Source of the DNA: Paragorgia papillata
Lineage: Eukaryota; Cnidaria; Anthozoa; Scleralcyonacea; Coralliidae
NCBI GenBank assembly: GCA_035771165.1
Contig: JAWNZC010000421.1
Coordinates: 721,001-785,000 of the forward strand
Reading direction: 5' to 3'
Length of the DNA: 64,000 nt
Positions 12,591 to 24,584 of this stretch are shown here, piece after piece (position 1 is the stretch's first letter; every line of letters starts with the position of its first letter). Position numbers and translations under genes: made by a program. A model generated the notes under the pieces. It made no database searches. It was given only the letters and a program-made list of their open reading frames with translations, and was not told the DNA's origin.

Positions 12591-13899
12591 ATTTCTCTTT
12601 ATCAATGCGATCACGCTAAAGGTCATCTCCCGCGTATAACACATAATGCAGACAAACAATGGCGTTTCTTCGAGTCCCGAGTAATCCCCAAGCGGATTTT
12701 ACGTACGCGTTTGCCGTTGTCTTTATCATGATACAAGCACTCGCAGGTGCTTCTGTAGGAGAACGATAAAAACCATGTCTGCCATTAGAATGGAAGACAT
12801 CTCAATGTTTGGCGGAGAAAACGCCACCTTAATCCTTTTATACTCAGCTTAATCTCGTTCAATCCAAGAGAAAGCCATTTCAAAGCTATTTCTTTTTGTT
12901 CTTCACCTCTTTAATTAAAAGTCTTAAGCCTTTTTTTCTCCTTTTGCTGCAATAAGTAATTAAAAGTTCTGTCGACCGACTTCCCTGTTTGAAGTTTTAG
13001 ACGAGGGTTTTCGTAGTGTAAAATTTTAGAAATTATTTTGGAGGAACTTGTATTTTGAATGAAACTTTCTGGGATAATTGGTGCTTGCTTTAATAACTCC
13101 TGTGTACTGATAATTTAATTAATTTACGAGCTAGTTTTTATGATTCACATGCATATATAATTATAATATTCACGGGATATATTTGTATATTGGTCTATAT
13201 AATTGCTTAATTCATCATGGCTTCTTGCTACAATTATGTCGAGCAGGGTATACCCTTGTATAGCGTTCCCGTGCGAGGAGGGGAGGCAAGTTTTTGTCTA
13301 CTTCAAGTAAATTCAACAAAGAGCTTTTTCGGTGTTCTTCTTTGAAATAGTAAAATCTTTTAAGCAGAAAAATTGAAGGTTGTAGAAACAAGTCATTTAC
13401 ATTCATGACTTCTGTAGGCTAGTTAATTTGGCGTGTGTATGTGTGTTTATATTATACTATACTATATATATTTAGAGAGAGAGAGAGATCAGGTCAACAA
13501 AATAAAGAATTCTTAGTTAAAAATACATGGCAATTACATGCATAATAGTAAGAACATAATCTTTTAAAAAAATTTATGTTGAAATTATATTTATTAATTA
13601 ATCAACGTAAATTATTTACCGTGATTTATTTTTTTATATACTTTATACTATTTATTAGGTGCTTATGATACGTATAGGTGTTAAAAAAGGCCAAAATCTA
13701 TTTTGCCGGTTGGCGAATCTTCTGTCTGCGACAAGGTCGTGAAAATACCACATTTAAGAAATTTGGTCTTTTAATTAAGAAAAAACAAATTCAGGCTGGC
13801 AACCTTGTTGCGCCCACGAATCTAGTGATTAATCTAGAGATTTGCGACCAATCTGAGCGGAAGAATGGAACTAGGAGGGATGTATAACTAGCAATCCGT

Positions 13900-14208
13900 T
13901 CATATCCCACACGTGTAGTCAAATTTCTTCATGGCCCTTGTTTGCCATTTACACCTTCCACTCTTGTAAAGTTCAATAGAAATAACAAAAGTACTGATCA
14001 GTACAAAAGCAACGAAAAGTCCAATGAACATATACAAGGAAATGTTCTCACTGTGAAACCGGACATTTTTTTCGCGGAGTCTTGTGCCCATCCCGGTATG
14101 ATTCCTAGTATGTGTCGTGAAGGCTTGAGACGTCAGATGTTCCGGTCTCAACGTCGAGCTCAAGTTCAAGTATTTTCCAAAGGTTTCATTCCGTATGACT
14201 GCAAACAT
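13900..14208 (-). CDS. Small putative single-pass membrane protein, 102 aa
   Basis: An uninterrupted ORF from ATG to stop. Residues about 58-80 (SLYMFIGLFVAFVLISTFVI) are a convincing transmembrane segment, followed by a short basic tail rich in Lys/Arg and two Cys. No signal peptide is visible. A TATATAA lies about 30 bases upstream of the ATG, which would leave almost no 5' UTR. There is no canonical AATAAA close downstream and no homologue I recognise. A chance ORF or an exon of a larger gene is equally possible. Confidence 0.3.
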   Translation of the reverse strand: MFAVIRNETFGKYLNLSSTLRPEHLTSQAFTTHTRNHTGMGTRLREKNVRFHSENISLYMFIGLFVAFVLISTFVISIELYKSGRCKWQTRAMKKFDYTCGI

Positions 14209-14969
14209 CGTGCTTTCGGGGAGTTTGTGTAGTTATATACGTACAGCCATCGCCTGGAAAGATCGTTTTGTTCTTTTTCCTAATAAAAATAAATAGCTGA
14301 AGTCATTAACCCATTCCTGCTTGGGCCAGCCAAGACGGCTTCTATTTTTTATTGTATCTAACACATGATTTTACTCATCAAGTGGAGAACCCTCAGATAT
14401 CTTGTAGGCTGAGACTAATAAGTGATTGACCCGTTTCTGTATGAGCCAGCCCAAAACCAAGAACGGTTTCTTTATTGTTTCACTCTGCACACTTATGGAT
14501 CGAGAATTGGGGAAAATTGGCGAATCTTTGGGGGTTCAGTACCTACGAGGGGCTGCATGGGATTGGTGCATTTTGAATGGATGGGGGCTGGGGAGAGTAC
14601 AAATCGTGGCTTCTTTCCTTCCCCTTCTTCTTTTTTCGTTTAGTTTTCCTTACTTTAATTTCCTTAGTCCTCTTTCTTCCAGTCTAAATGCTGAGTTGTC
14701 TGTCGAGGAGGCTTAAATGGGCCTAATAGAAGTTCTTATATGTACTTTACATTAGTAATACATTGGTAATAAAATAATTTTATAATATAATATAATATGT
14801 AATAATATATTTTATATAATCATATAATTATAATATAGGAAACGGCATGATATAACAGAAAGCAATTGAATTAGTTATCTCACTAATAATGACTTACACG
14901 CCTACATATGTGTTGGCGTGGAAGTCATTATGCAATCGAACATATCAAAAAATAATTTTCACTATACAC

Positions 14970-15200
14970 ACAAGGTTGGAGACAACCCTGCAACAAGTTG
15001 TTTGCTAGTTTGTAGAACAAATTATCAACAACTCTGTCGTATGTTGTTCCAATAGCTTGCTGAGGCACTGTCTGTAACAAATTGCTACAAGTTTGACAAC
15101 AGCAAGCTTGTAACATCTTCATGAAATAACGCCATGTGTAGTTACAGACTAGTTTGCTCTATATAGACAAGTCTGTTGCGAATACATTTTGTCGACAAGC
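14970..15200 (+). repeat. CAACAAG-rich dispersed repeat, copy 1
   Basis: Composed of imperfect 9-11 bp units related to ACAAGTTGT and ACAACA, ending GTCTGTTGCGAATACATTTT. The copy at 38710-38900 shares the same start (CAACCCTGCAACAAG) and end (GTCTGTTGCCAACGCAT). A non-autonomous element is the likely explanation. Confidence 0.6.
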
Positions 15201-15844
15201 TAGTATAAGATTTTTATCTCGTTCGCTGCACACAAAAGTAATCAACAAAGCGGTCTGTGTCTTTAGAAGTTTCTCTCATATTCAGTGGAAAAGATTTTCC
15301 GTCTTTGCCGCCATGAGAAGCACACCCGTTTAAGCACACACGCACCTGCTATGGGACGAACATCGATTGTTCATATATGTGTCCAACGTTTTTAATAAGT
15401 ACACTAAAATACTCCCATATTAAATAATCTTTATTGGGTTTAAGCTTTTGTCTTCAACGACATTATCAGAAGTTCTAATAAGTTTAATAATGACTTTTAA
15501 ACAGTCCCTATATACACTTAGCTAAATTTTATATTTTCTTTTTCTTCTTCAGTAATATAATATATACGGCGTAGCGCAGGACAACTTTAACTAGTTTTCA
15601 AAATGCTCTTTTCATTTCTCGTTCACTGGCTAGAGAGTATAGTATCGACATTTACACAATCTTTGACAAATCATGACTAATTTCAGTAATTTGTTTACAA
15701 AAACAAACAGAATTACTCATTATCGTAGACTCATGAAGCGACATTGTGTACATGCCTTCAGTCGACTCTCCCGTATATAAAAAGGGAAACCTTCAACCGG
15801 GAAGTGGTATCCGCTTTTTGGTTAGTGGATTGTCTCTTATCAGT

Positions 15845-16190
15845 GACGAGTAAAATCGTCTGGCGTTAGCCAAAGTAAAATACATAAGATTTGAAAGTCA
15901 TGCACTGCTTAGAAAAGTTTAATTAAGAGATACTTGTGCAACTTAGTTCATTATTGACTGAAGCGGTCTTCTGGAACCGATGCAGACTTTAGTATTTTAC
16001 TCTGGCTAACGCCAGACGATTTTACTTGTCAAGGGGAGAGCTCCCAGTCACCAAGGGGTTAACCCTTTCCCTGTCGGTGGATTCTGTTTATGTGTCGAGT
16101 AAAATCGTCTTGCGCTAGTCAGAATAAAAGACACAAGGCTTGAAAGTAGTACATGTCGCGTATGAAGAGTTAAGAGAGGGTATTAATATA
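15845..16190. mobile_element. Cluster of three TTAA-type MITE copies
   Basis: The hairpin core TCTGGCGTTAGCC occurs at about 15857 (plus), 16000 (minus) and, diverged, at 16108 (plus). A shared GGGGTTAACCC junction at about 16058 looks like two elements abutting on one TTAA. Element limits are less clear than for the 8.7-8.9 kb copies. Confidence 0.55.
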
Positions 16191-17409
16191 CTGATTTAAT
16201 AGCAGCTTGATTAAACTTGGACTTAAGTAATGTGTCCGCTTACGAGAGGAGTCCGTAAGTAGAAATTTGATTGTTGTGCATAACTGCATAAAGGGTATAA
16301 AACGCTTATATTTATAGCTGTGGTACTCCATTCATTTTTATACCATGCACATATCATTATACTGTGTTAAATAAAATACTACTTATTATATACAAACCTT
16401 TTTGTGTCAATTAAACAAAGGATCAGTTGGGAAAAGCTTGATGTGAAACGGTTAGAAAAATTTTGACTTCTTTCATGAATAATTGACAGCGTGAAGTGCA
16501 GGTGGACGTGAACAATGTCATTTACTGGTCCTTTCGTTGACAGGCGAGAAAGGAAAACGGATGAGTTGATTCATTGATCGAAATATCATAAGTCAGGCAG
16601 AGATTCATTTAAAGGCAATTATGTACACCTATTTTCTAATTGAGTCGGTTTCTTTTGTTCTTAATAAAGATGTATCTACAACAGCGCTTCAACTTGCGGG
16701 CTAAATCTTGCCTGCGAACATATCTCAGTCGGGTTCATCAAGTTATACTAACTGATTACGTTTCTGCTTACGCAAAATATGTTGGCGGAAACGTTGCTTG
16801 TCTACGAAAACATGCATGTATATATATGTTTGATATTTAACAATATCATCCAAAGATGAAACTACTGCATACCAAATAAACAACAAACTGACCTGGAAAC
16901 TGATTGCATGCTGTTTTGAATAGTTTAAGTGAGACGATTTTCCCAGAGGTACAACTCCCTTGATATGTTTTTCTCATTTCCTCAAAACATTTTTAGAAAA
17001 TTTGAAGAAAATTTTGTAAAAGAATTTTCTTGTTATTCTCAAATGAAAATGTTGACATATTTGAAGAAAATGCCTTAAATATGATTTTTACTTAGTTTTA
17101 AAGAAGAAATGGCATTTATTTATTTTCTCATTTTGATTCTGAAAATTGTGTTAAGAAAATCTTCTTGTTATTCTCTGAAGACAATTCTTACTCATTTTCT
17201 CTAGCAATAGAAATATTGAGACTTCTACCTTCGGTTGCTTTCATTTATCCTGTTTATATATATACATATATACATATACAAATAAGGGATAACAAATATA
17301 AGTTAAAATAAACAAACTTTATTTTATCTGGTGAAAGTTTTTAAAACCTTTTAAAAATACTTACAAAAAAAAATGTGTGTTTAAAAACATTACGACATAC
17401 AATAGAAAA

Positions 17410-17595
17410 TAGACCTCTTTCATAATAGCGACTAATTTGAATATTCTTTTATGTGCATCTTAATAAGCCTTTCTGGCCTCGTTTGTGTGTCTGCAATACA
17501 AAAGAATCTTTGCTTCATAACGAGGCCAGAAAGGCTCATTTAGATGCACATAAAAGAATATTTAAAGTGAAGGCCTTTATGAAAGTGGTCTATAG
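17410..17595. mobile_element. TIR element with long inverted arms, copy 1 (186 bp)
   Basis: Arms begin TAGACCTCTTTCATAATAGC and end with the reverse complement ending GGTCTATA. Inner arms carry GGCCTCGTTTG / CGAGGCCAGAAAGGC. The copy at 29477-29663 has the same arms. Confidence 0.7.
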
Positions 17596-17904
17596 ACTTG
17601 TCAATAAAATACCCTGTGTTGTACATAGACTATGAAACTAGGCCACACAATACACGCATATATAGATCTTATATATGTTTAACAAATATTATAAAGTAAA
17701 TCTGTATAAATAAGCACTATATGGAGACGACTATAGTAAGTAAAGAGCGAAAACGTAACAAACCCAATATAAATAAAACTATAAACTAAATACCATGCAT
17801 AATCTAAGTTTTAGTTTTTGCTCAGCTCACACTTATGGCGAACGATGACGAACAGTGATAACTATAGGTTCAAAAAAGTTGGATGATCAATAATTCCGTG
17901 TTGG

Positions 17905-18135
17905 GAAAGTGTGTTATGCTCTAGGAAGGTATGATATATTCTAGAAAAGCGTGTTTTGTTCTAGAAGAGTGTTCTTTTCTAGGAAAGTGTGTTTCGGTTC
18001 TACAAAAATGTGTTCTATTCTAGGAAAGCGCGTGTTCTATTTTAGAAAATTGTGTTCTATTCTAGGAAAGCGCGTGTTCTATTTTAGAAAATTGTGTTCT
18101 ATTCTAGGAAAGTGTGTTCTATTCTAGGAAAGTTT
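17905..18135 (+). repeat. Minisatellite, about 19-bp unit
   Basis: Units of the form TTCTATTCTAGGAAAGYGTG repeat about ten times with a higher-order duplication around 18010-18110 (units alternating CTAGGAAAGCGCG and TTAGAAAATTG). Confidence 0.75.
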
Positions 18136-18203
18136 ATTCCACAGTACATGGACCCATGTATCTGTGTCCATGGCTGTGATTTCAATTCTCCTGCATTAAT
18201 AAA

Positions 18204-18217
18204 TTTATTTCTTTATT
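18204..18217 (-). terminator. Twin polyadenylation signals of the three-exon gene
   Basis: AATAAA at 18217-18212 overlaps the stop codon TAA (18215-18213), and a second AATAAA follows at 18209-18204. Confidence 0.55.
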
Positions 18218-21200
18218 GGCTATACGACCTCGGTTTTCTTGGGTTCGGCGACTGCTTCCTACTTCTAATTAAAAATGGTTCACTTTTGATCTTCGCTCTG
18301 CTGTCGTCCGCAAACGTCAATGTGACGCTAATTATGAAGCGGTTTTTCTTGAACCGATCTGTGGTGCTTAATTGGTAGAATTTCTTCCCCAAGGCTGTCA
18401 AGTATACTGCATCCAAGTTAATTGAGAAATATTGCTAAAAAAATAAAGGCAAAAAGATTAGTGATGTGTCTCTGTTTTTGTACATAATACATTTGCGTAT
18501 ACTTTTACTTTTAAATAAATAAATAAATAAATAAATAAACGAATTAATAAATAAGTAAACAAGTAAGTATATACTGTAAAAAGATAAATTCTGGAAATAA
18601 ACAAATACTGTAAATAAAAAAAATAAATTATTTAAAATTTGTAATTTTCAGTTTAGAAGAACTGCTTTGCAAGAAAACCGAATTATTAGTACTGTAGATT
18701 TATGTATGTATACAAATAGGTATAAATACATTTAAAAAAAAATTGTCGAATTGGAGAAGCAATGAATGAAGTTTTTTACAGCTATTTAGATTCTTGTTAC
18801 TAATAATTATTAGGTCGATTTTGTCTTAAAAATATAGATTCGTTTGAGAAGCTATATCGGACACTCATCAGTGTTTGTCCTCCGATGTCTAAATACAGCC
18901 AAGCTGATTCCATGTAGTATATACAAAATGTTCTTAATTTAGTCGGTGCTTTGAAAATATAATGACAGACAGAAAAGTGTAGTGACTACTGCAGTAGGTT
19001 TTAAGAAGCATGGGAGAAAACAAAATATTTTCATTTTGCTAGATACGCCTCGACTCACGCCTATATTGTAGTACATTGCTCTGTCCGCCTAACTCCTTTG
19101 TTGTGTAGCTCAGTTTCTAATTAAGCCTGGTTTATTTTCCTTTAATTTAAAGGCCTTAAATGCTTAAACTAAGCTTCACCTGAGTGACTCGCCAAACTGG
19201 CTAGCAATTCATTCTCAATAAAAACATGCTAAATAAAGTATCGAGTTACATACCGTGTTGGGAAGAGTCTTCTCCACCGTGACAGGGAATTGCATAATAT
19301 CTTCTAACTTGCCAGTTTCTGGATACCGTTGCACGTCAACTTCAATATCATAAAGTGCAGTAGTACCAATGAAGTTTGCAAACATGTGTACGCGACAATC
19401 TACCAGGCGTTGTTCAGACGTACCACCACGACGCACTTGGGTCTTCTCGTACAAATCTTTCAGGTCAATAAAATGAACTTTAGCCGTTTCGGCAGTTGCC
19501 GGAGGTGGTATGTATACCGTTTGGATAGCATAGACTGGTTGCTGGGGAATTGATGAGGGTGGTAGAAAGGGCGTGGTTGGAGATGTTGGGGAGAGTGATA
19601 CTGGTGATGGGGGACATGTGAATACGCTGTCCAGTCGTAATGGAGGGAATATGGAAATCGGCGACTCGCAAGGTGAAGGGCTGCTTTGCTGAGAGAAGTC
19701 TGAAGGGAAGAAAGCTTGAGACGTGTCGGAGTCTGGAGACGATGTTTCCATTGGACTTGGGTATTCTCCATCTGGAAAACAAAAACAAATTGAATCATAA
19801 AAAGAACTTTCAAGTATAATTGTGCGCGTACATACTATTGTTCCCAGTAGACCGCGAACACCCTGTTTTCAAATAGCCACCGGAAGAAGGCAGTTGGTTA
19901 GTTTGAAGCTTTCAGAAAACCGTCACGTGATCACACTGTTGTGTCTTCTCATGTGAAAACACAACGGCTCTGGCTAAGCGGCTCAACAGTCAAGGACAGT
20001 CAAAATGAGTCGCTTCAGGTATTTAAGCGAAGAACAACTTCGATTACAGTATCTGTACGACGAAAATACTTTCGTCTTTTGGAAGACGCATGAGCTTACC
20101 TTGAGATGTTTCGATGCTCTGCTCGTGTCCAGACGGTTTAGAGTAAACGAATAACAATCAAGGTGCGATCACTTCATCTCAAATTTCAAGCACGATCGGA
20201 AATGGCGGCTGTCGAGGCTCGCGAAATACGGGCTGACCCGTATTAGCTACGCATGCGTAGAAGGAATATCTTGCGTGTAAACGTCATCAATACACGGCCG
20301 ACAACTCACTTGAGCCAGCACGCACGTGGACTGCGAACTGACCCATGAAAGTGGCCGAATTTCTATGCGATTTCCGATCGTGCATGAGAAAATCGTATCA
20401 CGTGATCAATTTAAGAAATGGTTGTTTCGCGGTTTACTGGGAACAATAGTAATAGCAGTATATAACGTTACACACCGAACTCCATCAACGTTCAAACTGT
20501 ATCTTGAGACCCCAGTATAGTTCAGTGGTTAGAGAGTGTCTCATCGGCAGTCAGAAGGTTGTGAGTTGCCGTTCAAGTCCCGCTTGAGAAACACTCAATT
20601 CAGTCTCATCTGAGTTAGCATATCGCGGTCTATCTCTTCTCTTACCCCATGGATTACGACATTAACATATATCACATAGCAGTATATAATGTCATGCATC
20701 GACATACAACTTACAGTAACTTAATGGTTGCGTGGAGCGGCGTCTCACTGGCGATCAGAAGGTTGTGGGCTCGAGTCCCGCTTGCATGGAAACACTCAAT
20801 TTTCTTATCTGGGCTAGAGCATCTATCGCGCTACATTCTAGTCGAGTTACATGCAATTCCCACGTTCGTATATACTGTATGTGTGAAAAAAAACACCTCT
20901 TTAATCTAGCTATATTATCTCGTCTTTGTCTTTAAAAGTACTGGGTGTTTATAAGGGTTCCGAAAGAACATGCTAAGTAAGTTGCTTAGCAACGAACTCG
21001 CACTGATATCTTCTTGCGTTCCATTGAATTAGTCCTCTGTCTATTCCAGTACTGGCATTTCTCTTCTTAATATGTCACGTTGGATTATAAAACCCAGACA
21101 GCGCATTTGTTCATGTCAAAGATCATGACTAGCGCTCTCTATTCGACTTCCTAATCATGTATTTAACCCTCTTTCCTCCACAGAGGCTTCTTGAGCTTTT

Positions 21201-23382
21201 TTGAACCCTTCAATATGTAGGGGTTTGATATTGCAGGGAGTGTATTTAACCCATTCCTGGTTTCGGCTTCGTTATTATTTTTTTGTCGATGTCGTGAAAC
21301 GTCCATTTTAAACAAAAGCTTGAAAATTTTATTGTGTGTATCAAACTCAAAACGTAGGCTAAAAGGCAGTTACATAAGTACTTTCGAGTAGCAGCGGAAA
21401 TAGCCGTAGTGCGGGGGAGGGGGACTAATGCTGGGGCCTCGTAGTATTGACGGTCCAATATATAGCTTATATATATATATACCACCAGTGATACCACACA
21501 ATCCTAACTCTAGTATTTAATTGTCTAACAATTGCTTGTTCCTGCCGAAAAAGATCGACTAGGAGATATACTAATCAACGTTTCCTTATAATGACTTCCC
21601 TGTCCAGGGCCTTTCTCTCAGAGGTGAATAAAATCATCTGACGTTAGCCAAAAGGGAAACTTCCACTTAAATATCAATTTTAGTTGTCTTTCTCCAAACG
21701 TAAAAGGAATAATGTACAAGTACTATTTTCTCTATGAGGTTTGATTATCTCGGATGTATACATTTCATAAATTTTTGCATAATAAGGATTATTGTAATTT
21801 CGTCCGCATGCCGGTCCAAACATTTTTTACATGATCGCTTACGTCACAAGTATGTTTAAACTAAACAGAACTAACTTTATCTATACGAGGTAACCCTATA
21901 TCACTGTATTAGTCATATCTATTAAACTACCCCGCTTGGGGTCCATTAAGGACCATTTTTAATTGGTCCAGTGTTTATAGTTTATATTACCAGAGGAAAC
22001 TAGAATAAGTAAACCGGAGGATAAAGCATTCTTTACATGCACATGCGACCTAAGTGAAAGTCTTAAAGTTCGAAGGATTTCCGTGATTGGATTTACCCCC
22101 GATACTATGAAATACCGGGTGGGAATTTTTGGCATCCGACGACGGAGTCTGCCTGATGGACGGGGGGTGTCTTTAACCTTGGTAAGCAATCCTCTTAGAG
22201 ATGGTGTCGCGATAACAGTACTTGTTCTGGGAGAGGAGTTTACGACGCGATGATAGATTTCCGTAGCCTGCATTGAAGGCAGAACACGCGCTATCTCCCA
22301 CTGGCTGAGGTCGTAAGTCTTACTTGGCCAAAAATTACAAGAACTTGGCGGAAATTGCCATTTAACTCTTTCCTGGTTTGTATATGTACATATTATTTGA
22401 ATTTCAGTATTGTGGCTACCACTAGACGATTTTACTTATCAAAAAGAGAACCTTTTTTGACATTCTGGGCAGCAATAGGTTAACTTAACTACACGTCTGG
22501 GGAAAGCTCTTGGGACTCAGTTGGATAAGTTAATATTACACCGCAAAACAAACACGGAAGCCGATGTCGACCCTGAAATTTTGCCGGGAAATTCACTTAA
22601 ATACAAACGCCTTAAAAAAGGTCCATTGAAAGGTCCATAATTTAGAAGGACCCACAATCAGTTGTAGCAGCCGTTACAACATCATTCTTCTGTTAAAGTC
22701 GGGTATCAGAACTGTTTCTTGAATTAGGACCAAAAACCCTGTCATCGTCCGGACACCGTTCTTTGGCCACGGATGTCATGCAGGCAACCTCATTCGTGCA
22801 ACTACACATGGCTTGCTTTGTCAAACATTTTATGTATTTACTTTAACTCTAGAAGCGCAAAGTAGTTTAATTGAGAGAAAAACTATGTTAATCTCCCGTC
22901 ACGGCATAATAACACAAGTAATAGGTTATACCCCTAACTGTCAAAGTGACACTCAACAAAGCGAAATTCCGCGGGGGGTGGGGGATTGAAATTACACGTA
23001 TGACTCAATTTGAACGCGTTTGGTTATAAGCTAAGAATTTAAAAACCATTCTGCAACAATATAATTATTCCTAATTCAGCTATATAAGAACAAATACTTT
23101 AATTATTAGAAGGCAACAGGAGCTAAAAGAATTGCAATATAACTGAATTTCAAGCAGAGTTTATGCACCTGGTATTTAACATGTTCAATGATTCTAGCGA
23201 AATGATGTTGTCAAGCCAATTACCCACTCACCTTTCTCGAACAAGAAAAATTCGGACAGTGGAATATCGCTTTCGTCACTATCAAAAAGTAGGCAGTTCT
23301 TTTCCACATCGCGACTGGTTAATTTTGCAAACGTCTCGAAAAGAAATAACTCGTCGTCTTCGGTGAAATGTCGTCCTTCCAT
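18213..23382 (-). CDS. Unrecognised three-exon gene, transcription-factor-like layout, 296 aa
   Basis: Exon 1 is 23382-23232 (MEGRHFTEDDELFLFETF to LFEK, donor GAAAG/GTGAGT, phase 1). Exon 2 is 19771-19254 (acceptor TTTTCCAG, first bases complete Asp, DGEYPSPMETSS; donor after LPNT, phase 0). Exon 3 is 18434-18213 (acceptor TTTTTTTAG, QYFSINLDAVYL, ending at a TAA that overlaps an AATAAA). All three junctions keep frame. The N-terminal 50 residues are acidic with bulky hydrophobics, like an activation domain. Residues about 51-125 are Pro/Ser-rich. Residues about 140-285 are beta-strand-rich (CRVHMFANFIGTTALYDIEV, then KKFYQLSTTDRFKKNRFIIS) and end in a basic tail (SRKQSPNPRKPRS). I do not recognise the family; the C-terminal pattern is loosely reminiscent of Ig-fold or Ndt80/MYRF-type DNA-binding domains, which is only a suggestion. 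Confidence 0.7.
19833..20451. mobile_element. TIR transposon, 619 bp, inside intron 1 of the three-exon gene
   Basis: Terminal inverted repeats of about 26 bp begin TACTATTGTTCCCAGTA and continue ACCGCGAA. Inner matching segments (CACGTGATCA) extend the symmetry. A 49-codon plus-strand ORF (20005-20151, MSRFRYLSEEQLRLQYLYD) lies inside and may be element-derived. A good minus-strand donor (AAG/GTAAGC, 20100/20099) here could create an element-derived alternative first exon, but no ATG precedes it. Confidence 0.7.
20455..20640 (+). mobile_element. tRNA-derived SINE, copy 1
   Basis: A leader (ATATAACGTTACACACCGAA) is followed by a tRNA-like body with A box TAGTTCAGTGG and B box near GTTCAAGTCCC. 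The same leader plus tRNA-like body recurs at 20680 and 60409. Confidence 0.65.
20680..20870 (+). mobile_element. tRNA-derived SINE, copy 2
   Basis: Leader ATATAATGTCATGCATCGAC, then a tRNA-like stretch with TCTCACTGGCGATCAGAAGG and B box GGGCTCGAGTCCC. It lies directly after copy 1 in the same orientation. Confidence 0.65.
20981..20993. promoter_or_regulatory. Possible RFX X-box
   Basis: GTTGCTTAGCAAC, two inverted RFX half-sites with a one-base spacer. No gene start is evident close by, so function is doubtful. Confidence 0.25.
21959..22365 (-). CDS. Unrecognised open frame inside intron 1 of the three-exon gene
   Basis: The frame is open for about 130 codons, from the edge of a MITE at 22366 to a stop at 21959, with a Met at 22273 (MQATEIYHRVVNSSP). 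Residues look composed (QWEIARVLPSMQATEIY, then PRPSGRLRRRMPKIPTRYF). It is on the same strand as the host gene, but its possible splice phases do not fit between host exons 1 and 2. It may be a decayed gene fragment or transposon ORF. Confidence 0.25.
22366..22479. mobile_element. TTAA-flanked MITE (114 bp)
   Basis: Bounded by TTAA at 22362-22365 and 22480-22483. Termini CTCTTTCCTGG and CCTATTGCTGC (reverse complement of the right end) match the family. The core hairpin has decayed. Confidence 0.65.
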
Positions 23383-24146
23383 ATTCTCTAGACGCAAATA
23401 AAAGAACTTCTCAAATCTAGCAAAAAAATAATTCACGGAAAATAGAGATTTATGAAGCGAGCGCGAAGAGTTTTGACCAATACCTTGAATCCCTCGGGAA
23501 ATTTTGACCCCAATCTGCGCTTATTTATTTGTTAGGTTACGTTCGCTCATATGCACCATAGAGAATTGTCAGTGAGAATAAGCCCGATAGCCCACGCGTT
23601 TCGTTGATATACATTGTGCGGTCAACAAATTGACGTCCTGTTTCGCAGTTTTGGGATTCAACTTCCTGTCCAGGAGCGCTCACGATGCGCTTCGACGCAC
23701 TGCCTCGTGTCAAAACACGAACTAACATGAAATCAATTTGTAAACAATTTTTTTTAAAGTGTCGAAATGACTTTCACTCCTTTGGTTTCGAAATAAACCT
23801 ATAGCTTTCTCACTCCGATTTTTGAGTCTTGTACGTGGAATGTCGGGTTACTGCTTAGGGAAACTCTACAAGTTTATTCTCGTTCTTATATGCGTTGCAG
23901 CATTTCCTCATTTTCGGCACGGCTGGTTTGCCTCACAGTCACCCTACTGAATTGTAGTGCTGAGTTAGCATATTTTGTACAAACCGAATATAAACATCTT
24001 GAAACTCAAAGTACGAACTAAACAAGTGAAACGGTTATATTTCGACTTTATTACAAAGTCATCATCAGACCAAGTGATATATTTTATCATATCTCGGAAT
24101 AGATCGAAACCATACTCGAATACCCAATTGTGACTCTCCCCCCCCC

Positions 24147-24177
<31 letters not shown>

Positions 24178-24479
24178 CAGCTAGCATGCAGATTATTGGA
24201 TTTTGATTGCCTTTGCGTTTAAAGCTACAGTGTCACGCGCCTAATGCTTTAATTAACTAGACCCTTTCTATATTATTGTTTGCGTTTTTTGTCGTATACG
24301 ATAACCAACTATTTCACATCATGGATCAGAGGTGCCAATAAGGAAGTAATGCAGTCGAGACCGGTGAGTTTACGCAGAATTAGAATTGGCTTTGATTTTA
24401 TTTTTCTGAAATACAAGACGGTGTTTTTGAAAATTGAAGTTTTGATGCGAAACTCGTAAATACGGAAATAAGAGGGGAA

Positions 24480-24518
<39 letters not shown>

Positions 24519-24580
24519 GCCAAGTAAATCGCAAAACTAATAAGCTTTCTGTTTTAATATAATTATGATTATTAACAAAC
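23383..24580. other. Upstream of the three-exon gene: promoter side and repeats
   Basis: No TATA box is evident upstream of the 23382 start. The stretch ends with a poly-C run joined to a CA run (24139-24177) and a TA microsatellite (about 24484-24513). A decayed hammerhead-like core lies at about 24020-24060. No other gene is supported. Confidence 0.45.
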
Positions 24581-24584
24581 TCAT

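Larger units (their letters stand above)
14243..17409. other. Intergenic, repeats only
   Basis: Apart from the repeats listed separately, this stretch shows two tandem-like copies of a CCCATTCCTG / CCCGTTTCTG segment (about 14307 and 14429, each followed by AGCCAG) and AT-rich simple sequence near 14.77 kb. No coding sequence is supported. Confidence 0.5.

Noticed and set aside
13440..13500. CRISPR-like or other prokaryotic repeat structure
   Set aside because: Only short GA and TA microsatellites; the window is eukaryotic and no CRISPR-type array exists anywhere in it.
18850..18905. Hammerhead-like CTGATGAGTGTCC on the minus strand
   Set aside because: CTGATGA is followed by GTGTCCGATAT; there is no GAAA box or stem II, so the core is absent.
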